Source: Pagrus major
Taxonomy: Eukaryota; Chordata; Actinopteri; Spariformes; Sparidae
Assembly (NCBI RefSeq): GCF_040436345.1
Contig: NC_133223.1
Location: 8,412,847 to 8,476,846, forward strand
Direction: 5' to 3'
Length of the DNA stretch: 64,000 nucleotides
The position numbers were made by a program, and so were the translations under genes. Positions 12,001-25,079 of this stretch are shown in pieces; within the stretch, counting starts at the first letter, position 1, and each line of letters begins with the position of its first letter. Under the pieces are notes generated by a model. It searched no databases. It had not been told where the DNA came from and worked only from the letters and a program-made list of their open reading frames with translations.

Positions 12001-15000
12001 TGAGGTGTAACCCTAACTACTGTATGTACTGCAATACAGATATACCCCTTTCACATGGAAGCAACAACACAGGAAAAATCTGTTTGCCATTGGTATGAAT
12101 GAGTTATGGGTTATCCGACCTGGTTCTGCATCAGTCAGGATTGTGTGTCTGAGACTAATTGCTTTGGTATGAAAGGGTGAACACTTGTTACTCTACACAG
12201 GTTCACTACAGCTGCTACTGACGATAACACAAAAGGTTTTGTCCATGACAAATAGCAGCAGTGCTATCTAGAACTCTTAACCATAACTTCTGCTCCTTTT
12301 GATCATAAAAAAATAGTGAAAATTACTGTAGACTGCATGTTAAATGCAAATGAATACATCTAGTGTCATCTAGTGAATATCCAGCATAAAATAAAAGCTG
12401 TGGTGACCAATTTTTAAAACTGAAATGGGACAACCCTGTTTAGCCAAGACTACGGTCACAAGTCTGGGACCAGCAGTCTGCTTGTGGTAAATGTAGGTTG
12501 AACATGTGTTCATAATCTGAAGGTTTGTATCTCACAGAGAAAAAAAACCTAAAGTTTCAAATTAAATGTAGTCAGCAGATGAAAAAAAACAAACACAAAA
12601 AACAAAAACAAAACACACGTTTAAAATTAAATGTTCACATCCTGTTTCTTTACGTTTTTACACACACTAACCGGATTAACGGTATACATGCGCTGAATAA
12701 AACGGAATATTGGGCAAAAACCTAGGTGTGTTCATCAGATTTTTCATGATCTGATAACTGCTTTCATCCCATAAAGCGTACCACATTATGCTGTTTACAT
12801 GACCACTTGAATAATCTGGTAACTCCATTAATCAGATAATGATCGGCTTATTAGTGAGCATTTAAATGGGCTCATTGTTTCAGAAATACTTTACGGCATT
12901 TTCAGTTAAAGGTGATAATACTAGGAACAATCTGAATTTACTTAAAGGGGTTCAATGTAACAATTAGTAGTAACGTGCAGATAGTAACATGACATGAAAA
13001 ATGAGACCTTCCCCATCTCCCTCAGGTGTCTATATAGGCCTGTGGGCGATTTGTTGAAGTATTTTTAATGCTGCTGGACTGCGGATTTCTTTGTGAAGGA
13101 AATGAAGTCTGCTAACATAATCCAATGTCAGGCTTCCACCACAACACAAAAGTTCTGCAAAGCCCCATTAACATCCACTGTCTAATGTCTGTTTTGCTCA
13201 TCCACTTATGTTTAAAAATGTAAAAGGGATGCCATTTTCAACTGGTTTTTGATGCTTGTCATGTATTAACTTTGTAACAACACTAAAAACAATAACCAGA
13301 ATTCTAACCTGTAGGTTTACAGGCCAAGGTAGTAAACAGCTCACAAAAGTTATCAGGAGCAGAATTACTATGCTTGTGTAAGCAATCAACATAATTAGGA
13401 CAAAGTGTAATAAAGCAAATTATCAAAATAATAAGGCAATCTGATCTTGGCAACTGGATATTAGTGTTAAAAATATCCAGATAATAAAAGCTTAAAACGA
13501 ATTAATACAAATGAGACCAATGCAGTGCATTTTACCTCAAATTAGAGTACATCAAATACGATCAAGTACTAAAATGTTCTACACAGTTGCAGTATAGTGA
13601 TACAAAAATACAACCAAACTTTTCGGCAGTTTGTTAAAAAAACAAATCTATAAATGAAGATAATGAACATTTATCGACAGAATCCTCAAAGAACAAAAAA
13701 TATGTTTTCAATATTTAAGTGCGAGGTATACAAACAGAGCTCCTAAATCTCTAACATCAGCAAGGAAGGTAAGTCATGACTGCTGCAGGCTATCAGGGGC
13801 CATCTACAATTTAGGCTACTGGCTAAAGCAAGAATATTATACAATTAGGCCAGGCATTTGGGAGTTATGTAAAGCAAATCAACACACATGTTGGAGGGAC
13901 TAGCTGCAAAGATTTGCTGGTAGTTTTTCAATTTCAGTTTTGATCATCAAAATTGATACAAATGCTACTGAAAACATTACAGGCAGAAATATAGATCCAA
14001 GTAAGTTTTGATGTGAATAAAAGTAAAAATCCCACTCAATGTACAGTCACTGATGCTACCTTTGCCCAGTGCAGGGTGGGGAATGCCCTGATCACGATGG
14101 CTGGGAAGTCCCAGACGATTCCGTGTTTACTTTCACCATTTTCACAAATATTGTGTTTGAAACTGTGAAAGTCTATTTGGGTGCCATGGTGGCTAATTGC
14201 CACGGACAATGACTTGTGGCAAATTGCAAATCCTGGCGAAATAATGTTCACATTTACTAAATGATCACACATCTAAAACTTGAATATTTCTAGAGATAAC
14301 CTGTGATGATCTGACAAATTGACAGTGTTATATATTTGACTATGTTACATACGTAGATGCAATCGAACCATATTCAACATTAAAACCTGCTTTTCCTGAC
14401 CCAAAGCTACTGTTCAAACACCCTTAGTTCAACCTCTTTTGTTTATATTCATGCAACAGCACACCAGGAGCTTGGTCTGATGGACTTGATCCAGAATATT
14501 TCAAAAGCTTCTTAAAAAGTGTGACTCAAAGAAAGGCAGGGCAGTTTGTCAACATCCATATGGCTAGTGAGACCAAGGTTCACTGACAGTACTACTCACA
14601 TCTGCTAAATTCTTGAGCCCCCACACACCTAAAATGTCACCGATCACTTATTCACTTATATTGACTATAGCAAGTCCTTTTTACAAATATTTACAGAGAT
14701 AGATAAACAGGACCATCCCACTCCGTGTTTGGATTAAGTGTCTCTGGTTCCTGTCCACCACTTTGTTTGGAGGCGACTGGATGCCCTCTTCTTTTCATTG
14801 ACTGAATTGAGTTATGTACATAGTATTTGACTTCCCTCCATGTTCTGCTGTTCAGGGCAGGTTCAGCAGCTAAACATGCATCACAATCCTTTTTGCCTGG
14901 CACTTTGACCAGTTTACAGAAGTCTCCAAATTGACGCCTCACAGCTGCCTGTTCCTCCTCACTCCATAACCTCTTGATTCTCTTTTGAGGCTTGGCAGCT

Positions 15001-18000
15001 GAAGTGACCGCAGGGGACATTGGCGAACTTTCCTGTACCACTCGTGTTCTGTCAGGAACGCTGGGTCTATGGATTGTTGGGACAACCTGTGCAGTTGCAG
15101 GGGTCCTCGGTGGGTTTGCGGGGTAAGCTGGTGTACTTGAATGGTTTAGAGGTGTGAATGAAGAAATGATAGGCCTACTTCTGTCATTTAGTGTTGAGAA
15201 TGCAGGGATCATTGGTGAGCTCGGAGTATTTAATGGTGTGAATGTAGACACCATTGAGGTGCTTGGTGCATTAAGCGCGCTAAAAGTAGGAATCATTTGT
15301 GAACTTGTAGTGTCCTGTGGTGCATACACAGAAGGGGGCAAAATACTTGTGGCATTCTGTGTGTAAGGAGGAGACATTGGCAGCATCATGTTCTCCGATG
15401 TGTATGCAGGAGGCATTAGTGCATTTGTAGTGTTGTGCGGAGTAAATGTAGGAACCACTTGTGTATCAGTAGCATTCAGTGGCGTGAAAGTAGAAATCAG
15501 TGGTTGACTGGTATGGACCATGTCTGTACTAGTGGAACACAAGGATGCATAAGTTGGAGTCAGCTCTGTGGGGAATGGTGTTGATGATTCACTCAGGTTG
15601 GTTTGTGGTGCCATTGTCATACAACAATTTGAAGTCAGGTGATCAGGATGCACTGTTGTCAGACTACAGACAACACTCTCATCTTCCAAAACTTTCTTAG
15701 CGGTTTGAACTCCAGATTTTGGACTGTCATCTGCAATCCCTTCAGACTTATTTCTCCTCCGTATCGTCTGTAGTGTGTTGTGAACATAGTTTTTGACATC
15801 TGTCCAAGATCTTCCACAAAGATCTGGTTCAGCAGCTATGCAAGCATTGCACTCCTTTTTGCCTGGAACCTTCATTGTTGTGATGAATTCACACAAGTAA
15901 CGCTTCACTGCAGCCTGCTCCCTCTCACTCCAAGGTCTTCTCTTCAAAGCCGACTTCTGTGCAGTTCCTAAGAAGATAAAAGTGTATTAAATCATCATTT
16001 TATTGTAGAAACACAATGTTGAATACAATTAGATTGCAATACTCTCTCAATTTAAAATCATACAAAATTTAAACTGTTGGGTTTGACAGTTCATTTTTGA
16101 CCACGGAAAAAGCAAAATTTTGTTTTGTCAGCTGCTATTTGCGAGATAGTTTGATATTGTCAAAAAATCCTGAACAAACAACTAAGTGTACCTAGAGTGG
16201 GGACTGTTTGGCAACTGCCGTTTCAAAGATCAACAATAAACTGTCAAGTCCTAAAAAGGTTTGGATAATGGGAAGTTTAAACATCTATTGATCCATGTCA
16301 ATGAGAAAACTGCATCTGCTGATTAACAAGTAATTAAGTGTACCTGAGTGGAGATTGTTAAGTAAAATTTTAACTATACTTCGAGAGCACAGGCTATTTG
16401 CCATCCAACCGTTGTAATCAAAGAACACATTAATGCAAAAGGATCCATAGGAGCAAAAGGTAATCACCGTCTCTAGCAGTACTGGGTGGACTTGATGGCA
16501 GTGTTCGATCTATCTTGAGAAGTTGTTTGCTCACTTCCTCCAGCTGTGATGCATTTTTTGAGAGCCTATAACACTCCTGGCTGCTCCTTCCGACCAGTTT
16601 GGCCACTTGATCCAATTCGTGTTCACTGAGGCTCATTATCTGCCAGCAGCTGGCAATTTGCTCTCTTAATGATGAAGACAGAAGTGCTTCTGGGTTTTTA
16701 ACTCCACATTCCATTGCGGCCCGTCGGAAACAGTCCAATCCTCTAATGAAGGATGGGCCTTCAGTCCTTGCAAACAGGTATGGGTTAGTTTTGGACACAC
16801 CTGCTTGTTCTCGATTTTCAATGAGTAAATCAACTGACAAAACCATCCTTTCTGTTAGCAGAACCAGCATGTTCCTTCCATACTGACCTTCAAGTTCCAA
16901 CCTGGTGAAATTGGCACCAAGGTCCAGCTCCAATTTAGTGCTTTTCCTTATTTGATCTGCAGAGGGCACAAATGTTCCCCGACTCTTTTTGTGAGTATAG
17001 GTTTGCAAGAGCAATCTACCAATATTTCCTACCCTTCCTCTGTTAAACAGACACACATCTGCTAGAGTGGCCTCGCTGAGCTTTTTCCATGTTGACAGAT
17101 TAGGACTTTCTTTCAGCTCTTTCCTCGCTTCATCTTCTTCCCTTGTGATAAACCTATGGAGTTTTATCAAATCTTCCGTCACAGTTGATTTGTCTACTTC
17201 CACTTTTTTGACCTCTTGCTTGAGAGATAATGCAAGAGCTTTGCGTGAAAAACACTCACTCCATTTTGTATCAAGAAGCTGTATGAACTTTTTCACTTCA
17301 CTTTCAGTTTCACTGTCCTCCGTCATACGACTTTCCCCGAAAGCTATTTCTGCAGCTCGTTTCAAAGAGTAGCCGATCTTCGAGACAAGGGAAACGGTTT
17401 TAAATTTACTGGAACTGGGATCAAATCCACTCACTTTTTTGGCCCCTTCAACAGCTAATTCAAATCTGGATGGTAGACATACTTCATGCAAATACGTAAC
17501 GCTCTTGTCAAGCTCATGTACAGCAAGCACAAATCTACCCAGTTCCCTCATCTTTTGTGCAATATACGCAAACTGAGACTTATCATGGTCATACTTAGCA
17601 GACAAGGCATTGCCATATTTACAAATAAGTGGGTCGTTTCTGATATGCCTTGAAATGTCATCTTGATGCATGATGTGTATGATTTCCTCGCAGCGTTCAG
17701 TTAGGAACTCTGACATTGGAAGCAGCCGAGAGGCGGCACTGTGGACTCCGCTTCTTTTTGTCCTTTCAGAGGATTTCTGATCTCCCTTTCTGGCCTTACA
17801 TGACCTCTCATGTCTCCATAAATCAGTTTTGCGATAAAAAGCAAAGCAGTGCTGACAAGGCAGGAAGTCACGTACTGATATGCTGGGATTTTTCACCTGC
17901 TTCTTTGTGACAATTTCCCCCTCACCACTTTTGAGAACTTTGAAATTATGTTCATAGTCTCCTTTATTTCGGATTTGGTCAAGCAAAGTCTGTCTGACTT

Positions 18001-18944
18001 TGGAACCTTTGGGAAAGTGTATTGCATGGGCAACATCTGTTTCTTCTGCATGTTTCCTCTCCAAATGCTTTGCAAGTTGGGTAAAAGCCATTTTGCAATA
18101 TAAACAGAAGTGCTTTTTGCATGACTCTTTTTTCTCATCATCCACTGGGGTTGGTTTTGTTTCAAGCACTTTTTTGCAGGTCCTTAAACTGGATCGCGTT
18201 GGTTGTTTCCTCTCCACATTTTTCCTGCGGCGCCTTGATCGTCTTTTAGCAATCCCCTTTGTTTCTGACTTTAACAGAACTTGTTCTGTACTATCTGACT
18301 GACCTGCCACAACATCCTCTGCCTCATCACCTGACTCATTTGCTTTCTCGGGGGAACTCTGTTCGTTAACTACGCCATTTTTTTCTGTTTTGTCACTGTC
18401 CCTTGTCAGCATCCCTTCTGCATTTCTGGCTGGATTTGAATTATCAAAGTTCAAACTCATTTTACTTGATAAACCACCTTTTGTGTTGTCTGAGATCTTG
18501 TCTTCTTGTGCTTGCTTCTGGTCTTCCTCTCCTTGACTTTCCTGCATGGTAGCTGAATCACAAGCAGCATAATCGGATTCAGTTATATCCCTCCCACATG
18601 TTTGGATCTTTTCATGTTCCTTCACTGTCACTTGCTCAGTGTTTGTACTGGCAAGGCAGCTTGGAATTTTTTCACCATCGTTTGGGCCATCCAAATCTTG
18701 TGGGATAAGCTCATTTAGTGTTGGAGTACCCTCTTCATTTTGTGCACTGTCAAGGTTAGAGGTCAACTTAAGAGCATCACTTGAACTCCTCTCTTCAATC
18801 AAGCTCCTCTCTCCTTCAAATGACTTCGTCTCACCAATAGTACAAGCCTGCAAAAGAACAAGTATATGTAAGACTCATCGCCAAATCAGACCTCATGAAT
18901 ATTTTGATTGGTGAACTTATAAGACAGATCCATAAGGACATAAA

Positions 18945-18990
<46 letters not shown>

Positions 18991-21900
18991 TGCGTGTGGT
19001 GGGGGTGGTTTGACTTTTGGTTGTTAAGCGGTGGTGATAAGCTATGCTTTTTTGCTATTGCCTTTTCAAAATCCTGTGCACATTTTTCAGTTGCTGTTTA
19101 CACATCAGCACCTTGGTAATGCCCCATAAAGAGTCAGGCTCATTCAAACAGAAGTCAACGTGATGGCCACACATCACCTTTTAGCCCAACATCAGTATCA
19201 GAAGACCCCTGACAACTCTCGAATCTCCAGTACAAAAACCACATGTGACCCATTCAGGAATAGTTAATGGCTTTATTGGATCAAGCAGCGTTTTGACATT
19301 GTAATTGTCTAACCAAGTATATGTAGTCATGGGGTGTTGGATGAAATGCTACATGGAGAGAACATAATATGCACTGACACTAGACCTACATTCATGGCTT
19401 GCAATCAAAACAAATAATTATATTACTTTTGATGGCATATACAAAATATTTCAACTAACCGTTGCTGTGTTTTTACAGTAAAATCTATGAAAGTGGTGAT
19501 TCAACACAACAGTCTTCAATGTGGCTTAAAAAGAAAAGAGAAAAAAATAAAAATAAAATAATAAACCATTACAGATTCCAGGACCAGGCCAAGTACAAAT
19601 GGCAAAACATGGGAACATTTTCATTGTGTCTGGCCATTCACAACATAAAGTTTTTCTTTTAGATCTATGCTTCGAAACTTTTGATGGTAAGATAAAAGCA
19701 AAAATAAATCCTGAATACATGAAAAGTTACTGACGATGGGGGGTGCACATGTTCTATGATCATGATTATGATACATGTTCTGAAAGCACAGTATGTACCT
19801 GCTTCAAAGGGTTCATCTTGTCCTGTTACTTCATGTGTTCAGTATCTTCTTCCATTGGCTTGTTCTCTGCAAGGTAAAATGACACCACAGTCTCTAATGT
19901 GCAATAATTATAATGAATATACCATATGATGAATTCATATTAGATCCAAGTTACCAACCACACAGTTACACCTAGATTAACAACTTAAATAAACCATTTA
20001 TTGTTTTATATAATAACCTAGGTTAACTTAAGCTGCTAAGAGCAATGAGTAAACAGAGTGAAGAACATCTTAAGTCATCCAGAGAGAAGCAGTAAGATCT
20101 CATAACAGAGCTCTGGTGGAAATTTTCATTAGCTTTTTGCAGATTCTGCCCACAAACAACAATACAGTTCACGTTAAAATTAAGCTGCATGGCCCTTTAA
20201 TACTCAATACATTATTGGTATAATTTGATACTAAAAACTTGTAATTACAACAAAGTTGTTCCTTCTTCATAAAATACAAAGTCTTAAGCAAACTAAATGA
20301 CTACATCACAAAATATTTACAACATTACATCACTGTCGCTTAACAAATATCATATTTTTGAGGTCACACTCTTACCTTTTTGTAGAAGCAATGGTGCTTT
20401 GGAGTTGTATAAACATCTTGAGGCGTTGAATTATTAGTAGACATGAAGTATTTAGATGTAGATCTTGACGAAACAGATTCTTTGGTGCACAGTTCTATAC
20501 TACATTTTATCATCTGTAAGTGTAGTATGGGTTAATTATTAAGATGCTTTGAATGCGACGGAATGAAGTCTTCTCTGCCTACATCATGTAGCCCTTGTGA
20601 GCCATTTCCCTCATGTTTACGGTTCAGTATTTTCCATTCCTGCTGATACTGTTGCATAACTTGCACATTTACTCAAGGGTTTTCTAAGATATTTCAAAGT
20701 GCTTCCAAATTTGATCCAGTCAATTCACAAACAGATGATTGTATCCTGACACAGAAAATTTCTCTACAAGCATCTGTTGTCTCATAATAATTACCACCTT
20801 GACATCATTGTAAGAAGTCTGAAGATTGTGCTGAAAACTGTTAAAATACTTCTTGCGGAGACATTCCACATAGGACAAAAGCAAGGATGACCATTGTAAA
20901 ATGGCCTTTAAAATATTTCCAACCACTTCCACAATTGGAAGGACTATTTTTAACCTAATGTCAGTTCATGTTTAGGTAATGCAGAGGACCTTGCTGGGCA
21001 ACTATTCAGTGCCGGTGTAACAAACAGAACTGTGTGACACTGGTTATCCAAAGAAATTCACATTTTTCCCATACTGGACTGCACAAACACACCCACACAT
21101 ACACACTGGGGACGACCAAGGTGCGAGCTGTTAAATATGTGAAATGTGTTTTGGAATTGAAAGCTTAGGAAGTCTTGATATATATGTAAAAAAAAAAAAA
21201 AAAGATAAAATAAATAATAATAAAATAAGGCACAAGATATTCAGCAGATAGAAATTAGATGGTTTGGAAGTATGGCTTTATAAAATGTACTTAAAAAACA
21301 ATGTTTGGAAGGGGATTGAACATACCTCCTGGTCCAGATTGTAGTCCTCTTTGGAATTAAGTGCCAATTTTACAGCCATGTAATTTCCATTTTTCACAGC
21401 ATCCCGCAACTCACCTAACAGGAACAAAGTGAAGCGAAATTAAATTTAAAGAATGTATCAATTATAGATTTCACAACCAAACATTCATGAAAAAAATAAA
21501 AAAATAGGGCCTTCTAGTGGTACAACAATTCTCAAGTGCAGAAACTGTATGCATTGTATGCTTTTACTGACAACCTAGCTCTGATAAAGCTACTAGCATA
21601 GTAACATATTAGCAGCAATGGTGTGATTACCTTACTGTTAAAAGGCACAGTACAATAAAGTATATTTTAGAAAATGTTATCATGTGTCCCTGTGTTAATT
21701 GTGCTGCACTTAAGGATGAATACATATGTACATTTATCAAACCAAATAGGATTTGCACCCACAGCACCCATCAAATAAAATGGCATTTGACTGTAAGCTT
21801 GTGGCTCACTGTAGCTAGCAAAGCAATATCATGGATCAGACCTGTGTGTTTAGATGTCGTTAATAACATTTTAGTAAGAATGTGATTGTGCTGCAATTAG

Positions 21901-24900
21901 TTAATTTGGTCCTTGTTTCCTCCTCCTCCTCTTGATTTAAGAAAGTGGGTAAGGGAGGTGGGGATTAAAGCCAACAGTCCTCTATAAATCCATACTGTTT
22001 CATAAAGGCTAAGCCATGTCCATTAATTCAATCTAAATCTCTCATGTACCTATATCCAGCCCACATATTTCAAATAGGCAACATTAAAGACGCTAAAGAG
22101 TCTGAAACTGCCATTTCATCTGGACTTTTAAAGACAAGGAGATAAAAATTCTACTGCAGCTCCTTAGAAGCTTCTAGATGCAGCAGTAGTCAGTCAGTAG
22201 ACAAAAGTCGGCCATTTGTCTTCAACTTGAATACTCACTGGGTGATAAAGGTGGAGCTGAAAGGATCTCATCCTCCCCATTCAGATGTTTCTGAAAGTCA
22301 TCCAGAGTCATCCAGTCCAGGTTGAGGTCCATTCCTAGACTCAAAGTGGCTTGGCCCTTGTCTGTACAACACACAGTGCAGAGAAAGATGCTACATTAGT
22401 TGACAGGCTGAAACCTTGAATACTGCAATTCAAATGTTCTCTTGTCTTAAAATGTCTTGCTCACATTTATCTTTCAAATCTGGATTAATGTTGTTTCACT
22501 GAGGTCATATGTTAAACTGATCAAAAATCAAGGGAAATGTATCATTTAATATGAAACAACAATCTGGTATGTGGAAGCAGCGAAGATGAGCATGTGCTTA
22601 GTGGCCTGTCAGAAACATACCAGATTTGTCAGCGCCCTCTGGTGTGTCCTGGGTGTCCTGATTGTCATCACAGGCCATAAAGAGTCTGGGCTCACTGTCC
22701 TCTCTCCTCTTCTTCCTGTCATCTGTTGGGGTTCTCCTCTCCCAGCCGGGACGCTGTGTCTCCTCTTGCCTCTCCTTCCGCTCCCTGGGTTCCTCTCCCG
22801 GCCGCTGCTTTGCTGTAGGTTCATCTCCTTCCCTCTCATCACTGTCCAGGTTGAAGCCATAACTCTGGCCAGGCTTGGAGACTATAGGGGGAGTAGACAA
22901 ACGGTCATATATTCTTGGGAGATAAAGACCCTAGACAGTCTTACATCTTCCATCACAGCCATCCATCAAACCTATAGACAACAACAGCTTGCTTTATCTT
23001 CATGGTTGCCATTCATCTTTCCTGCCTGGTGAAGACTATTCTTTCTTTGTCTATAGTGGGCATGTTGATAAAGTGGTGATGGCACTTAAAAACAAGAAAG
23101 GTTTGAAATTATGATGGGACATGGTGCTGTATCAAAGAGGGATACTCACGGCTAAAATGAGCGTAATCTACAAATTGTTTCATTGCTCCCTTAATTGTCA
23201 AAATATGAAGGCTTTACAAAATACTTAGAAAGTAAATTTCGTGTTAAGATGTCCTTTTGTATGCCAATCTAAAGTAGATAATCTCTTGGAGCAAATGACA
23301 AACAACAAACATCCATCAAGCCCTATTTTTCAGCCTTCACCTGTGGCACCTAACAACAAAGTTCTTCAGGTCTTCTCTGTGGTGCACTGTGACGCTGCCT
23401 TACTGCAATGATGGTGCTTTGCCTTCTGATTGTGCCGTGAACAAAGTGCTAACAGCTACTCAGCTTTTAGCTACACTACAGTGCGGTTCACCACTTGCAC
23501 GATGACAACAAGGAAAAGATGAATACTGATACTGCTGATACAAAAGTACTTATACTTCACACACACAAAAGAAAAAGAGTAAGTATAAGAGCATTAGATA
23601 CGTAATAACTTAATGTCGAGGAGGGAATCTTTTCCCTTGACTAGTGTGTTCTTCTCATGAGAGGCAATCCTCACGACATCAGAGCTTCTGATTGCTCTTT
23701 CCCTGAGATACAAAATCTCCTTCAACACCTCTGACAAACGTTTCTATTCCATGGTTTGTGGGAAACAAAAAGCTAGAAATGATTAAAAAAAAACCCACAC
23801 AAATGCAAAATTGATAATACTGCATCTCTCACTGTGTAACTGCTCTCTACACTCACACTACAGATACTCTGTTGATGAATGAGTAGTTTGGACTACAAAC
23901 ACATCTGGGGTAATGAAAAAACCAACTGAACATTCAACAAAATCAGGCATGCCATTCATTGTTGAGTACTTCTAAATTTTGTTTCATGAGTAACTTGTTT
24001 CACATGTAAACGGATTGTAGATGCCAGTGTCAACACACTAAAGGTGTAATCAAATATATTTTGCACGGTTTTACATATTTGGATTCCTGTATTTGGTTTA
24101 TTTTCACCTGGTGTTAGGTTGCTCTTTGACTGAAGTCAGTCTGGGTTGATGTGAATACATGTTCAAACTAAGAAAATCAACAACTACACGTTTCATACAT
24201 GTAATATGTTTCACATTTGTGTCATGCATACCATCTGATTGCTTGTTCTTCTCCGTCTTCTTGGGCTCTGGTTTCTGCACTGGAGAATCTTTGTTTGTCT
24301 TGGGGATCTTCTCAATCTTTCCTATTATCTATTGTTGGGGAAAAAAACAAAAAATGTTAAAACCTTGTAGTTTTCCAGGCAAACCACTGAGCAGCAGGGT
24401 CCATCAAACAGGGCAAACATTAATGCATTTGACTTGGTTATCCTGAAACAATAAGCATTTTGTTGATGTGGTCATGTCATGTCATGTCCTGACTTTTTGG
24501 ATTTCCATCAATTATGTCTTAATGGAAATGAAGCATTCACACCATTCTATTTGACAAACTAAAATTAATAAAGAAATTACAGAAACATCTGATCATATTC
24601 TCAGAGGTGCTTGCAGGTGCCTTTGGTGCTTTTCTACAACTGCTTCAACGAGTTCTTCAGGTATTCTCTGTTTTAGCCAGGTAACTGCTCATCAGGACCA
24701 ACCTTGTTGTCAATGCCTCTTACTGTTTCCTCTCTGGGCTTTTCGTCAGCTGATGAGGCAAAATACTGTTTTGCTGATGTGACTTTTTAAATAAGCTATA
24801 TGTATTTTTTAATTTAACCATACACAAGAGATGCAACCTGTTACAGATCATTGTAAACAGATCAGATATCACAAATTCCCATTAAATCCAGCTTTGTGTT

Positions 24901-25043
24901 TTACAGTGGTATACTTACATGTTCAATTACCACTCAGTGCTTCACAATTAATGCACCATAAATTTTAATCTGAAGATAATGGTCAGCCTTTACTGTGAAA
25001 AGGTTTCTTCTTTTCTAACAGAATAATAATGATAATAATAATG

Positions 25044-25079
<36 letters not shown>

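Noticed and set aside
15096-15497. Possible CRISPR-like or satellite array
   Set aside because: Periodicity is 42 bp without distinct spacers, stays in frame, and is degenerate; it is a coding minisatellite.
16430-18853. Treating the 807-codon open frame as an intronless gene starting at 18853
   Set aside because: Its first codon is TTG inside the upstream intron; a strong acceptor at 18848-18850 and a clean donor at 16468 show it is an internal exon.
22571-23032. 153-codon plus frame
   Set aside because: Lies opposite mphosph8 exon 5 (22881-22621), which has the correct junctions and phase.
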